Of a stretch of DNA of 64,000 nt, positions 35,947 to 44,003 are shown piece by piece; positions within the stretch are counted from its first letter, which is position 1, and every line of letters starts with the position of its first letter. The notes under the pieces were generated by a model. That model saw only the letters and a list, made by a program, of their open reading frames with translations. It was not told where the DNA came from and did not search any database. Source of the stretch: CAVPDA01 sp963702495 (GTDB lineage Bacteria > Pseudomonadota > Gammaproteobacteria > Burkholderiales > Rhodocyclaceae); assembly GCA_963702495.1 (NCBI GenBank), contig CAVPDA010000019.1, forward strand, positions 262,928-326,927. Reading direction: 5' to 3'. The position numbers were made by a program, and so were the translations under genes.

Positions 35947-35964
35947 TATTAGATTTGCCTAATA
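35947..35964. promoter_or_regulatory. AT-rich inverted repeat upstream of the L,D-transpeptidase gene
   Basis: TATTAG-ATTTGC-CTAATA, a perfect 6+6 dyad standing out in GC-rich DNA, 43 bases before the ATG at 36007. It resembles operators of ArsR/SmtB-type repressors, and one flank could double as a -10 box. No matching regulator gene is adjacent. Confidence 0.5.
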
Positions 35965-36006
35965 TGCTGCCGTTAAGGACTCGTACCTGTCGCCCTGGGA
36001 AATGCC

Positions 36007-37533
36007 ATGTATTTCAGACTGATCGCACTGGTCCTGCTGACGGCGCTGCGCGCCGTTCCTGGCTTTGCTGCCGACCTCCACGTGCTGGAGAGCGAACTGG
36101 CGCGGCTGAGCGAAACGCCCGACGACGCCCAGGCGCCAGGCGCAACCAAGCTGTCCGTCTCGGAGCGCCGGGCACGGTTGCAGGAACAGGCCAACGCGAT
36201 TCGCAAGGCGATCGAGGAAAACCAGCGGGTCATCATTGTCAACGTGCCCGCCTACACGCTGACGGCCTACGAGAACGGGCTGCCGGTGCTGCACAGCAGG
36301 GTCATCGTCGGATCGGTGGCGCGCAAGACGCCGATGATCGAGACCGAGGTCGCCGCGGTGCAGTTGAACCCCGCGTGGAATGCCCCTCCTTCCGTGGTCA
36401 AGGGGGACTTGACGCGCAACGGCCGGATCGACGAACGGGCGGTCCGGCAGAAAGGCCTGACCGCTTTCGACGGGGAGGGAAAGCCGCTGCCGGCGGAATT
36501 CTTGACCGATCTTTCGCCGGAAGACCGCCGCCGGGTACGCTTCTACCAGGCGCCCGGCGAGCGCAACGCGCTGGGCAGGGTGAAGGTCACACTGAAGGGC
36601 ATAGCGGACGTCTACCTGCACGACACTCCCAAGCGCGAACTCTTCGGCAAGACCCGGCGCGCCATGTCATCGGGATGCGTCCGGGTGGAGCAGGCGCGGG
36701 AGCTGGCCGCCTGGGTCAGCGGCAAGAGCCGCGCCGACATCGACAAGCTGATCGACGCCCGCGCCACGCGCACCATCGCGGCCCAGCCGACCCGGGTCAT
36801 CGTCGGCTACTGGCTGGCGGACACGGCCGATGAACGCGTGGTATTCCTCGACGATATCTACGGGCGGGCCGCGCGCCGCGCTGCGTCATCCGCGCCGAAA
36901 GACGCCACCGTGACTGCACTCGCCACCGCGCCCGAGCGCGCCACCATTGCGGCGCCGGTGGCCGCGGTAGCGCCGACTTCCGCGTCCGCTGCGACCCCCG
37001 CCCCGGCTGCCGCTGCCGCACCAGTCACGACCGCCGCCCAGGTTGCCGCTGCCGCACCGGTGGCGACCCCCGCGCCCGTCGTGGCTGCGGCCGCCGCAGC
37101 CGATGCGGCTCACCCTGCCGCGGCAGGCGTCGAACCGCCGCGTATCCAGGAATCGGCGCGCGGCTCCGAGATGCCTGTTTCGCGTGCCACCGCCCCACGG
37201 CGCGCGTTCATCACGCCCGCGACCGCCGCCCCCTGGGTCGGCAGCTACGTGCGCAACGCCCTTGCGCGGCTCGATCTGCGCCGGCTGCGACTTGCCCTGG
37301 GCTGGCAGCTTCCCCCGAGCCGCGGGCCGCTCACGCTCACCGTGGCGATCGACCGCAACGGCTACCTCCGTTCCGCCGATCTCTCTGCCATCAACGGCTT
37401 CCCCGCCCTGCGTGCCCTCGTCCAATCCCACTTCGACGCGCATTCGCGCACCGTCCCGTTTCCCGAGATGCTCGCCCGCGATCTGGACGAGATCACGGTC
37501 AACGTAGCGCTGGAAGGTACGGCCGGAAGCTGA
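36007..37533 (+). CDS. Secreted L,D-transpeptidase with Ala/Pro linker and TonB-like C-terminal domain
   Basis: A 508-residue protein. Signal peptide (LIALVLLTALRAVPGFAA), a coiled N-terminal region, then a YkuD domain: RVIIVNVPAYTLTAYENGLPVLHSRVIVG, TPMIETEVAAVQLNPAWNAPPS, and the active site HDTPKRELFGKTRRAMSSGCVRVEQA with catalytic His and Cys. From about residue 295 a long Ala/Pro/Val linker follows, then a region (RLALGWQLPPSRGPLTLTVAIDRNGYLRSADLSAINGFPALRALVQSHFDAH) that looks like the TonB C-terminal fold. The first part is of the Gram-negative YcbB type; a TonB-like tail is unusual and may bind an outer-membrane or envelope protein. Confidence 0.85.
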   Translation: MYFRLIALVLLTALRAVPGFAADLHVLESELARLSETPDDAQAPGATKLSVSERRARLQEQANAIRKAIEENQRVIIVNVPAYTLTAYENGLPVLHSRVIVGSVARKTPMIETEVAAVQLNPAWNAPPSVVKGDLTRNGRIDERAVRQKGLTAFDGEGKPLPAEFLTDLSPEDRRRVRFYQAPGERNALGRVKVTLKGIADVYLHDTPKRELFGKTRRAMSSGCVRVEQARELAAWVSGKSRADIDKLIDARATRTIAAQPTRVIVGYWLADTADERVVFLDDIYGRAARRAASSAPKDATVTALATAPERATIAAPVAAVAPTSASAATPAPAAAAAPVTTAAQVAAAAPVATPAPVVAAAAAADAAHPAAAGVEPPRIQESARGSEMPVSRATAPRRAFITPATAAPWVGSYVRNALARLDLRRLRLALGWQLPPSRGPLTLTVAIDRNGYLRSADLSAINGFPALRALVQSHFDAHSRTVPFPEMLARDLDEITVNVALEGTAGS

Positions 37534-37612
37534 TCTCGCCGCTGCGCCCTGCCGTCGCGCGACGACCACGCCGGCGGCGCGGACCCAGTGCTCCCCAGGA
37601 GGCGACTGACAG

Positions 37613-37900
37613 TGCCTCCGCGTCGATCGTCGTCGGCCTGAACACCCTGCTGCTGTCGGCTTCCGACATTCCGCTGCCGGACGGGGTGGCCCTTGCCGCC
37701 ACCCTCGCGAGGTGATGGCATCGCCAACATCGGCGGCGCGCCCGCCCGCGGTGTGTTCGCCGCGGCCGGCGTCAACGTCGGCGGCAGCGGACAGCTCGCG
37801 GTGAGCGCCGACACCGGCGCCGGCCTATTGCCTGTGAGCGTCACGCTGTGCCGGTCGAACCCAATTGATGCGGCGTGCCTGGCAGTGGCGGCAGCAGCAG
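37613..37900 (+). pseudogene. Remnant of a secreted beta-rich protein
   Basis: A run of protein-like sequence in two frames: SASIVVGLNTLLLSASDIPLPDGVALAATLA, then (shifted near 37715) GDGIANIGGAPARGVFAAAGVNVGGSGQLAVSADTGAGLLPVSVTLCRSNPIDAACLA. The style (LPVSVTLCRxNP) is that of large secreted repeat proteins. There is no start codon or ribosome site and the rest is missing. Confidence 0.55.
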
Positions 37901-38543
37901 CTTTTCATCGGCCAATACGCGCGGATCGATCCAACAACGCAATCCCGGGGCCCCGCTCCCGGGGGCGCAATCACCGAACCCGACTGGCGCGGAATGTTGT
38001 TCGGGCAGCCGAGGACAGTGCCATATCCGGCTTCCCGTCGTCGCGGCCGCCGCTGGGCGGGGCATCGCGTACCCCATGGCCCCCAATTTCGGGTCACCCA
38101 TGCCCGGGGAATCGACCGGCCCAAAGAACACGAATGCAATTGTTCCTTCCTTGTGGATCAGGGCTTTTCCTTACGGATACCTCAAAAAGCACTGGTACGC
38201 GGCCGACCGTCGCGCACGCTGCCGATCTGCACGAACTCGCGCAGATCGTTATCCGGGGCCGTTCCTGGCAGATCCTGCAGCGCCCGCCACGGGGCGGGTG
38301 GACCGATTAATGCTGTACTCCGGACACTGACCTGCTATTCCCAAGTTGTTGAACGCCCGGCGACAGGAGATGAGATGGAAGTCCAGCGCAGGCCGGCAAC
38401 TCGCGGGAATACCTGCGGCCATGAACATGTTTACGCAACTGACGGCGCCCGTATTCAATTCGACATCCGCCGCGTCAGGCGGCTCCGGCCTGGGGGTGGG
38501 GTGGTGATCGAGATCCCGTGGGATGTGTCCGGAGGCACACAAG
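37901..38543. other. Region without a recognisable gene
   Basis: About 640 bases between the protein remnant and the hemerythrin-like gene. Open frames exist on both strands but none has a ribosome site, a known motif or steady codon bias. Around 38330-38400 the sequence is less GC-rich. Confidence 0.4.
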
Positions 38544-39011
38544 ATGAAGTCCGGTAGCCAACATTCTGAATCTGTCCTTGCGTGTTACTTTGCATGCGCC
38601 GCAGGGGTCGATCACGAAGGCGATTGGATTGACGATGCGCTTGGACGCATCGAAACCCAGATCAACCACCGTGAGTGGGCAACGGCGCGGGCAACCTGCG
38701 AGAACTTCGCGGTCGATATCGAGGGCCATTTCGCCTTCGAGGAATTGGTCATCGCACGAACAGGATTTCCTCCCGCACGCGAGCATCGCCTGAACCACTC
38801 CGCTGGTCTTACCGTCATCAATGATCTGATCAGGGGCCTCGGCGCAATTGGGGCGGCATCCACCCCCGACCGGGATGCGACATCCCTGCTGGCAAGATTG
38901 CGCGACTTCGGCCTGCACGCCAAGGCGCACGTCGACCGGCATGATCGCTTTCTATGCCTTCATGCCGGCCTCTTGGCGGGCATGCCGGAATCGAAGTCCA
39001 AGTGCTCATAG
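38544..39011 (+). CDS. Hemerythrin-like (HHE) protein
   Basis: A 155-residue protein in which the diiron hemerythrin ligands can be traced: H in INHREW, H-x-x-x-E in EGHFAFEELVI, then TGFPPAREHRLNHSAG (H...H) and the closing HAKAHVDRHDRF (H-x4-D). The start at 38544 has GGAGG 8 bases upstream. It would bind oxygen, NO or iron in the cytoplasm. The identity is based on ligand spacing only, so it remains moderately sure. Confidence 0.65.
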   Translation: MKSGSQHSESVLACYFACAAGVDHEGDWIDDALGRIETQINHREWATARATCENFAVDIEGHFAFEELVIARTGFPPAREHRLNHSAGLTVINDLIRGLGAIGAASTPDRDATSLLARLRDFGLHAKAHVDRHDRFLCLHAGLLAGMPESKSKCS

Positions 39012-39078
39012 CCGTGCACACGCCGGCGCCCACGCACAGTCCGGGTTGCTGTCCGCCGCACGGACATCGGAGGGAATA

Positions 39079-39473
39079 GTGGAAGCGCTGATCGTCGCCG
39101 CACGGCACGCAGCCGACAAGGCCTACGCACCCTACAGCCGATTTTCGGTCGGCGCCGCCGTCCTCGCCCCGTCTGGTCGGGTGTATGCCGGCTGCAATGT
39201 CGAGAACGCACGAACGGCCTGAGCATCTGTGCCCAGCGCAATGCTGCATTCCAGGCTATCGCTGCCGGCGAACGGGCAATCGTGGCGGTGGTGGTCTATA
39301 CGCCGACGGCAGTACCCACAGCGCCTTGCCGCGCCTGCCGCCAGGTCATCGGCGAATTCGGACTCAACGCGCGGGTGCTCTGCATGTGCGATGGTCCTGA
39401 GTGCATCGAGACCACCCTGGATGCGCTTCTTCCAGCGAGCTTCGGTCCGCTCAGTCTCCGCCCCGCCTCGTGA
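39079..39473 (+). pseudogene. cdd: Cytidine deaminase, frameshifted, catalytic Glu replaced by Gln
   Basis: GTG start with GGAGGG upstream, then VEALIVAARHAADKAYAPYSRFSVGAAVLAPSGRVYAGCNVENA, the normal Cdd N-terminus. The frame breaks near 39215 and continues NGLSICAQRNAAFQAIAAGERAIVAVVVYTPTAVPTAPCRACRQVIGEFG. Zinc ligands (C in ICAQ; PCRAC) are present, but the universal C-A-E is C-A-Q, losing the proton-shuttle Glu. Together with the shift this suggests an inactive gene. Confidence 0.75.
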
Positions 39474-39475
39474 GC

Positions 39476-39676
39476 ATGACGGTCGGCGGCTTCACCGCAA
39501 CCAGTATCGACGCCTGCATCGCCCGCATGGACGGCGGCATTGACCGGCTGATTGCGGCCAACGCCCGGTTGCCGAAAGGCGCGGACTGCGGTTGCTCAGC
39601 CTTCAAGGCAGCAGGTGACATGCCGGTCATGGGCAGGCATACCTGCAAGACGGCGCGAGCATTCATCATGCGATAA
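39476..39676 (+). CDS. Small unknown protein after the deaminase remnant
   Basis: A possible 66-residue frame (MTVGGFTATSIDACIARMDGGIDRLIAANARLPKGADCGCSAFKAAGDMPVMG) starting 2 bases after the deaminase stop. Four cysteines, including CGC. No family recognised; it could be chance. Confidence 0.35.
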   Translation: MTVGGFTATSIDACIARMDGGIDRLIAANARLPKGADCGCSAFKAAGDMPVMGRHTCKTARAFIMR

Positions 39677-39804
39677 ACGCGCCCGAGCGGCGGCCTTCAG
39701 GAGGCATTTCCGACCGCTCATGGCCGAGTCCGGGTGCTCGACTCATGTCGGTCTCCATGCTCCTCACCGGGCGAGAGCGGTGAATTACACACCGGGTGCA
39801 ACCG

Positions 39805-40077
39805 TTACCGCTTGAAATCGCGGAAGCCCGCGGCGCGCGCGAGATCCGCTTTCACTTGCTCGCGGCTGCGTTCGTAGACCACCTCGCGCCCCATGGCATT
39901 GCCGACGTACGCCGCGCCGTTGCGCGTCGGCGTCAGTTTGCAGCGCACGTTGTGGACACCCTCCCCGAGCACGATCTCGATCATGTCCAGGCCCTTGTTC
40001 AGGACGACGACCTGGAGCGTCTGGCCGCTGCTGGTGACCCGTACCTCAATTCTCTCGTCATTCATGTACCGATCCAT
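39805..40077 (-). CDS. Small unknown protein
   Basis: A 90-residue protein, MDRYMNDERIEVRVTSSGQTLQVVVLNKGLDMIEIVLGEGVHNVRCKLTPTRNGAAYVGNAMGREVVYERSREQVKADLARAAGF. It reads as a beta-rich N-terminal half with a helical end, with good codon bias for this genome. A GGGGAG ribosome site lies a little upstream. Family not known. Confidence 0.65.
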   Translation of the reverse strand: MDRYMNDERIEVRVTSSGQTLQVVVLNKGLDMIEIVLGEGVHNVRCKLTPTRNGAAYVGNAMGREVVYERSREQVKADLARAAGFRDFKR

Positions 40078-40256
40078 CCTGTTGAACTCCCCTGCGATGG
40101 GGCGGTGCGGTTCGCCGAGGTCCGTGGCCGGCGTGCAGGGATTGGCCGGCATCGGCCTCGCGTCGTCTAGTTCGCCTCCCATCCGTTCGCGGAACGAGGC
40201 GACGCGATGGCTGCCCCTCGATCGTGAGCCGCGGCGTGGTGTTCCCGGACGCCCGC

Positions 40257-40577
40257 CTACTTCCCAGGCAGACTGAGGACCCGCGCGGAGGCCGGCTTCG
40301 CCTCCGCAGACGAGTCGGCTTTGCGCAGGAACACGGGTGCGACGTTCCACTGCTGCCCGTTCTCGGCGATGACCGTGACGGTCTTGCGATTGTATTTCGC
40401 GATGATGCCGGTGAGCGGCGGGCGACCCTCGGGCTGAAAGGACACCTTTTCGCCGATGCTGAACTCGAGCATGTGCGCATGAGCGCGCATTTGATGCAGG
40501 AACTTCAGCCGCGCGACGATGCGGTTGTTCAGATCGATGAGTTCGGCTTCAGTCAGCTTGTCGATGTCGATCGGCAC
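40257..40577 (-). CDS. Conserved small protein with a KOW/SH3-like core
   Basis: A 106-residue protein: an N-terminal helical hairpin (IDIDKLTEAELIDLNNRIVARLKFLHQMRAHAHML) and a small beta-barrel-like segment (FSIGEKVSFQPEGRPPLTGIIAKYNRKTVTVIAENGQQWNVAPVFLRK). The second part resembles the SH3-like fold that binds nucleic acid in several small accessory proteins. It is conserved in proteobacteria in my memory but has no known role. Confidence 0.75.
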   Translation of the reverse strand: MPIDIDKLTEAELIDLNNRIVARLKFLHQMRAHAHMLEFSIGEKVSFQPEGRPPLTGIIAKYNRKTVTVIAENGQQWNVAPVFLRKADSSAEAKPASARVLSLPGK

Positions 40578-40683
40578 GGCGGCGGGGTCCCATCGGGCGA
40601 TGACCGGGAGTGTGCGGCAAGACCTGGTTGTGACGCCCGCGCTCCAGCTTGCGAGGCGGGGCCAGGGTCGGCCGAGAAGTGCC

Positions 40684-40959
40684 TCATGCGGGACTCTTCT
40701 CGGGACCGGGGTCTCGCTTTGCGCCGGGCCTGCGCCCGCGCGCCGGCGGCGGCACGTGGCAGGACAGCCGGCAGCTCACGCCCTCGATCGGCTTGCCGTC
40801 GATGTACCGTGTCACCTTGCAGCAGATCACCGCTCCCGCAGAGGAAAGCTGCGACATGTGACTCGTCACCAGTGTCACCGGCACCTGCAGCGCCGCGGCG
40901 ATCTCCGCGTCGAGGCGCTCGCCGTTCGCCTTCAGGAAATCAAGAATCGACGCGTTCAT
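40684..40959 (-). CDS. Small winged-helix transcriptional regulator
   Basis: A 91-residue protein: MNASILDFLKANGERLDAEIAAALQVPVTLVTSHMSQLSSAGAVICCKVTRYIDGKPIEGVSCRLS is a compact helix-turn-helix with a wing, followed by a proline- and arginine-rich tail (PPPARGRRPGAKRDPG) that probably contacts DNA non-specifically. Chosen start 40959 begins the domain. Members are common among mobile and accessory genes. Confidence 0.75.
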   Translation of the reverse strand: MNASILDFLKANGERLDAEIAAALQVPVTLVTSHMSQLSSAGAVICCKVTRYIDGKPIEGVSCRLSCHVPPPARGRRPGAKRDPGPEKSPA

Positions 40960-41064
40960 ACGGATCTCCCAATGCGGCGTGCCAAAGCAAGAGGTGTGGC
41001 CCGGCGCACGCACTCGCGCCTTCGCCTGGCTGACTGTCGACCCACCGGGGATCGCCCCGGGCGC

Positions 41065-41196
41065 TCAACTGCCGGCAGTCTTTGTGAGGACCGACGATGA
41101 CTTGGACTGTTTATCACGTTTGGCCTGCTTCTTCTCCTTCGCCGTCTTCTGCGGCGCCTTCTTCTGGTCCTTCTTCGTATCCTTGGACTTTGACAT
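41065..41196 (-). CDS. Very small lysine-rich basic protein
   Basis: A 43-residue frame, MSKSKDTKKDQKKAPQKTAKEKK followed by QAKRDKQSKSSSVLTKTAGS. Almost half of the residues are Lys or Arg. The ribosome site GAGAGGTGA sits 5 bases before the ATG. Such tails occur in histone H1-like nucleoid proteins; here the whole gene is one tail. It lies between a regulator and the H-NS-like gene on the same strand. Confidence 0.65.
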   Translation of the reverse strand: MSKSKDTKKDQKKAPQKTAKEKKQAKRDKQSKSSSVLTKTAGS

Positions 41197-41434
41197 ACGA
41201 TTCACCTCTCGACGATCGACATCACGAACATACGCCGCGCAGCGGCCCTATTACGCACCGCAGCATCGTTACCGGATGCAGCAGTTCCGGTCAATGCGCA
41301 GCGCTGTCACGAATGGCAGACACACAACTCGCCAAAGGCAGGATCCCCCTGCCGGCCCAATCCTCCAAGCCGTCGCCGCCGATTCTAACCGCTTGCCGGT
41401 CGGCGCCCATGCCGCAGTTTGCTTGCCCGCAGTT
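41197..41434. other. Short gap before the H-NS-like gene end
   Basis: About 240 bases with no gene seen; lower GC around 41220-41300 may hold the promoter of the lysine-rich gene on the minus strand. Confidence 0.4.
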
Positions 41435-42063
41435 TCAGGCGGCGGCCATCGCGGCTTCTGTCGTTACCGGAGCGGCCGGCGCCGCAGCGGGCTGAGGCTT
41501 CCTGGCTGGCCCAGCCGCCTTCTTTGACGCCGGCTTCTTTGCCGCTGGATTCTTTCCGCAGGCTTCTTCGCCGCTGGATTCTTCGCTGCAGGCTTCTTCG
41601 CTGCGGCTTTCGGCGCGGGTGCCGCTGGCGTCTTCGGCGCTTTCTTCGCCGCGGGCTTGGCTACCGGTGCGGCTTTCTTCTGCGCCTTCTTCACCGCGGG
41701 CTTCGCCGCTGCCCTGGCCTGCGGAGAAGCCTTGGCCAGCGCAGGCTTGACGATCGACAGTTCTTCCAACTTGCCCTTCTTCTGCGCCGCCACGATCCAG
41801 CCCGGACGCTTGCCATGGCCGTTCCAGGTCTTGCCGCTGCCCGGTTCGCGATACTTCGGCGTGAGCACGAGTTTCTTGCCCTTCGTTGTCTTCGCCCCTG
41901 CCCGCCGGGCGATCTCCAGGCCGAGATCCGCTGCGCTCAGCCCGAACTCGGCAATCTGCCGCTTGATCGTTTCAATGGCCTTCCGCGCTTCTTCTTTCAT
42001 CGCAATAGCGGCCTTCTTCTCCAGTTCGGCGATCTGCTGCTTCAGTTGCCGGTAGGTCAACAT
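41435..42063 (-). CDS. H-NS-like nucleoid protein with histone H1-like Lys/Ala/Pro tail, copy 1
   Basis: The N-terminal coiled coil (MLTYRQLKQQIAELEKKAAIAMKEEARKAIETIKRQIAEFGL) precedes the H-NS DNA-binding motif (LTPKYREPGSGKTWNGHGKRPGWIVAAQKKG), and then a long Lys/Ala/Pro tail (AKKAPKTPAAPAPKAAAKKPAAKNP). A one-base shift near 41558 sends the listed frame into a nonsense Arg-rich end; the other frame gives ASKKAAGPARKPQPAAAPAAPVTTEAAMAAA with a stop at 41435, which matches the end of copy 2. It should bind AT-rich DNA and silence foreign genes. Start taken at 42063, conserved with copy 2. Confidence 0.85.
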
Positions 42064-42285
42064 GTCCTCTCCCAATAACGTCATGGAGGTTGCATTCTAC
42101 CTGTTGACGGCGATGCAAACCACGCACTGCATGTGGCGGCGCAATGAGCAACGCCCATTGCGCCGGCGATGCCATCCTGCTCCTGCGACGGGCCGAAACG
42201 GATTGTTGAACGCCACGGCCTTATCCGCGGGACGCGGCGAAGCGCCAATTCAGGCTCGCCCTGCCCTCCAACGTCTCCTCCGGCG

Positions 42286-42950
42286 CTATGGGCTGCGCGC
42301 CGCGCGCAAGACGATGCGCCCGTCGTACTCCTCGATCAGCCCGCGCAGCTCCACGTCCCTGCCGACCCGGCTCACCATCTCGCGGAGGGCGCCGACCATC
42401 TTGGCGATATCCTGCCGGCAAACCCTGCTGCTCACCACCTGCTCGCCGTTTGTCGTGTGCGCCGGATCCCGCAGCAGGCGCACCACGCGCCCTGCCGCAT
42501 CCAGCAGGGCGGGGCTCTCGATACCGCGGTCGGCCAGCCGCAGGCGCTGGACCGGTTCGCCCATGACGCAGCGGGTGACGTCGAAGTTCGCCTGCAGGCA
42601 GCGTCGGAAATCGGTCGTGCGATGGCCACCAGGGTACTGGGCGTGACGGCCACGACGATGGCCGAGCGTGCCGCCTCGTCCAGCGCCCCCAACTCGCCGA
42701 ACGGCTCGCCGGTGCCCAGCACCGAGAGGATCGCCTGCCGCACGTCGTCGTCGACAGCCAGGACTTTCGGCCTGCCCGTCAGGATCAGGCAGACGAAAGC
42801 GACCGGCTCGCCGGCGCGCACGACGTGGGCATTGCGCGCTACCCGGCGCCGCAGGCACACCCGCGCCACGGCCGCCAGGGCTTGCTGCGCCGTTGCGGCG
42901 AAAATCGGCAAGCGGCGCAGCAACGCGGCGGTGACCTCGCGGCTTGGCAT
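42286..42950 (-). pseudogene. Crp/Fnr-family regulator, copy 1, frameshifted
   Basis: Begins MPSREVTAALLRRLPIFAATAQQALAAVARVCLRRRVARNAHVVRAGEPVAFVCLILTGRPKVLAVDDDVRQAILSVLGTGEPFGELGALDEAARSAIVVAVTPSTLVAI, a full cyclic-nucleotide-binding-fold domain. A missing base near 42610 breaks it before TDFRRCLQANFDV. The helix-turn-helix part (QDIAKMVGALREMVSRVGRDVELRGLIEEYDGRIVLR) follows in the second frame. It is a diverged relative of the intact gene at 56122-56862. The wing helix SREMVSR is LREMVSR here. Confidence 0.82.
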
Positions 42951-43298
42951 CGTCCTGGCGCCGGCTGCACGAGCGGGTCCGTTCTCCGGTCTGCATGCAT
43001 GAACCGAATCCCCGCTGCGATGCGACGGTCATCCCTCTACGGACGGCAGGGCGAGCGGGATGGACCGCCCTGTTCCCCAGATGCGCCCCAAGCAGTGGGT
43101 CTGAAGCGCTTCGCCCGGCGGTACCGGTGTGCCCTGCGCGCGGCGCGCAGGTCCTCCTGATTCGGGGGGATCCTCCGCTCCGATCAGACGGAAGTTATCC
43201 ACAAGAACTGTGGACAGTCGGCCGGGCAAGCGGACGATTTCCTATTTGCGCTCTTCGCGGATTTGTGTGGGTGACTTTTGGGGTTGTGTAGTAAGTAT

Positions 43299-43317
43299 CC
43301 CCCGGCAGAGCCGGGGG
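43299..43317. repeat. Left-end hairpin of the IS200-type element
   Basis: CCCCCGGC-AGA-GCCGGGGG. The same stem and loop occur at the other end. Confidence 0.7.
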
Positions 43318-43401
43318 CATTAGGTTGTGAGCCGCTCAAAGCGGCTGGTCGTGGTCGCTAACGCGGCCCCGCATTCTTGGGGCCACCTGCTGGGTGGCCG
43401 A

Positions 43402-43893
43402 TCATCTCCACAGGCCGAGCTGATCCAACCGCTCGTCCTCCTGCTCCTGGTTCTTGATGTACTCGCGGATCACCGCCTCGTCGCGACCGACCGTCGAGAC
43501 GAAGTACCCGCGGGCCCAGAAATGCTGCCCCACGAAGTTGCGCTTGCGCTCCCCATACACCCGCGCCAGGTGAATCGCACTCTTGCCCTTGATGAAGCCG
43601 ATGACCTGCGACCCCATACTTCGCGCCAGGTGAATCGCACTCTTGCCCTTGATGAAGCCGATGACCTGCGACACCGCATACTTCGGCGGTATCGCGATCA
43701 TCATGTGCACGTGATCGGGCATCAGGTGCCCTTCCACAATCTGGCTCTCCTTCTGGGCCGCAAGCCTGCGAAAGACCTCCCCGAGATGCCGGCGCAATTC
43801 CCCATACAGCGTCCTTCGGCGGCGCTTCGGGATAAACACAACGTGATATTTGCAGTCCCATGCCGTGTGGCTCAAACTTTCGAACTTGTCCAT
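43402..43893 (-). CDS. tnpA: IS200/IS605 TnpA transposase with an internal 20-residue duplication
   Basis: A 163-residue Y1 transposase: HTAWDCKYHVVFIPKRRRRTLYGELRRHLGEVFRRLAAQ, HUH motif HLMPDHVHMMIAIPP, and the catalytic Tyr in AVIREYIKNQEQED. The segment SQVIGFIKGKSAIHLAR is present twice in tandem (linked by SMG, then VYG), which makes the protein about 20 residues longer than the usual 143 or so. Family members have a single copy. Activity with the extra helix is doubtful. Confidence 0.93.
   Translation of the reverse strand: MDKFESLSHTAWDCKYHVVFIPKRRRRTLYGELRRHLGEVFRRLAAQKESQIVEGHLMPDHVHMMIAIPPKYAVSQVIGFIKGKSAIHLARSMGSQVIGFIKGKSAIHLARVYGERKRNFVGQHFWARGYFVSTVGRDEAVIREYIKNQEQEDERLDQLGLWR
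43551..43672. repeat. Tandem duplication inside tnpA
   Basis: A 51-base identical block (43562-43612 and 43622-43672) repeated with a 60-base period, with CCCCATAC just before each copy. Frame is preserved, so the duplication adds 20 codons. Confidence 0.85.
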
Positions 43894-43980
43894 CTGGATT
43901 CTTCCTTTCGTGTGCTTGGCGGCTCACGTTTGAAAGTCTCCACGATGGACAACCCCTGAAACGTTAAACTTCTACTGCCT

Positions 43981-43997
43981 CCCCGGCAGAGCCGGGG
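43981..43997. repeat. Right-end hairpin of the IS200-type element
   Basis: CCCCGGC-AGA-GCCGGGG; partner of 43299-43317. Confidence 0.7.
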
Positions 43998-44003
43998 GGC
44001 CTC

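Larger units (their letters stand above)
43290..44003. mobile_element. IS200/IS605-type insertion sequence
   Basis: An element of about 0.7 kb with a single transposase gene and no inverted terminal repeats. Matching subterminal hairpins CCCCGGC-AGA-GCCGGGG occur near each end (43299-43317 and 43981-43997), as expected for single-strand Y1 transposons. The exact cleavage sites are not determined. Confidence 0.75.

Noticed and set aside
36880..37140. Ala/Pro-rich stretch as a repeat array
   Set aside because: It is a low-complexity linker inside an intact coding frame, with no repeat unit.
37865..38557. A 230-residue open frame on the plus strand
   Set aside because: Low-complexity Arg/Pro/Ser translation typical of non-coding GC-rich DNA; the hemerythrin-like gene overlaps its end in another frame.
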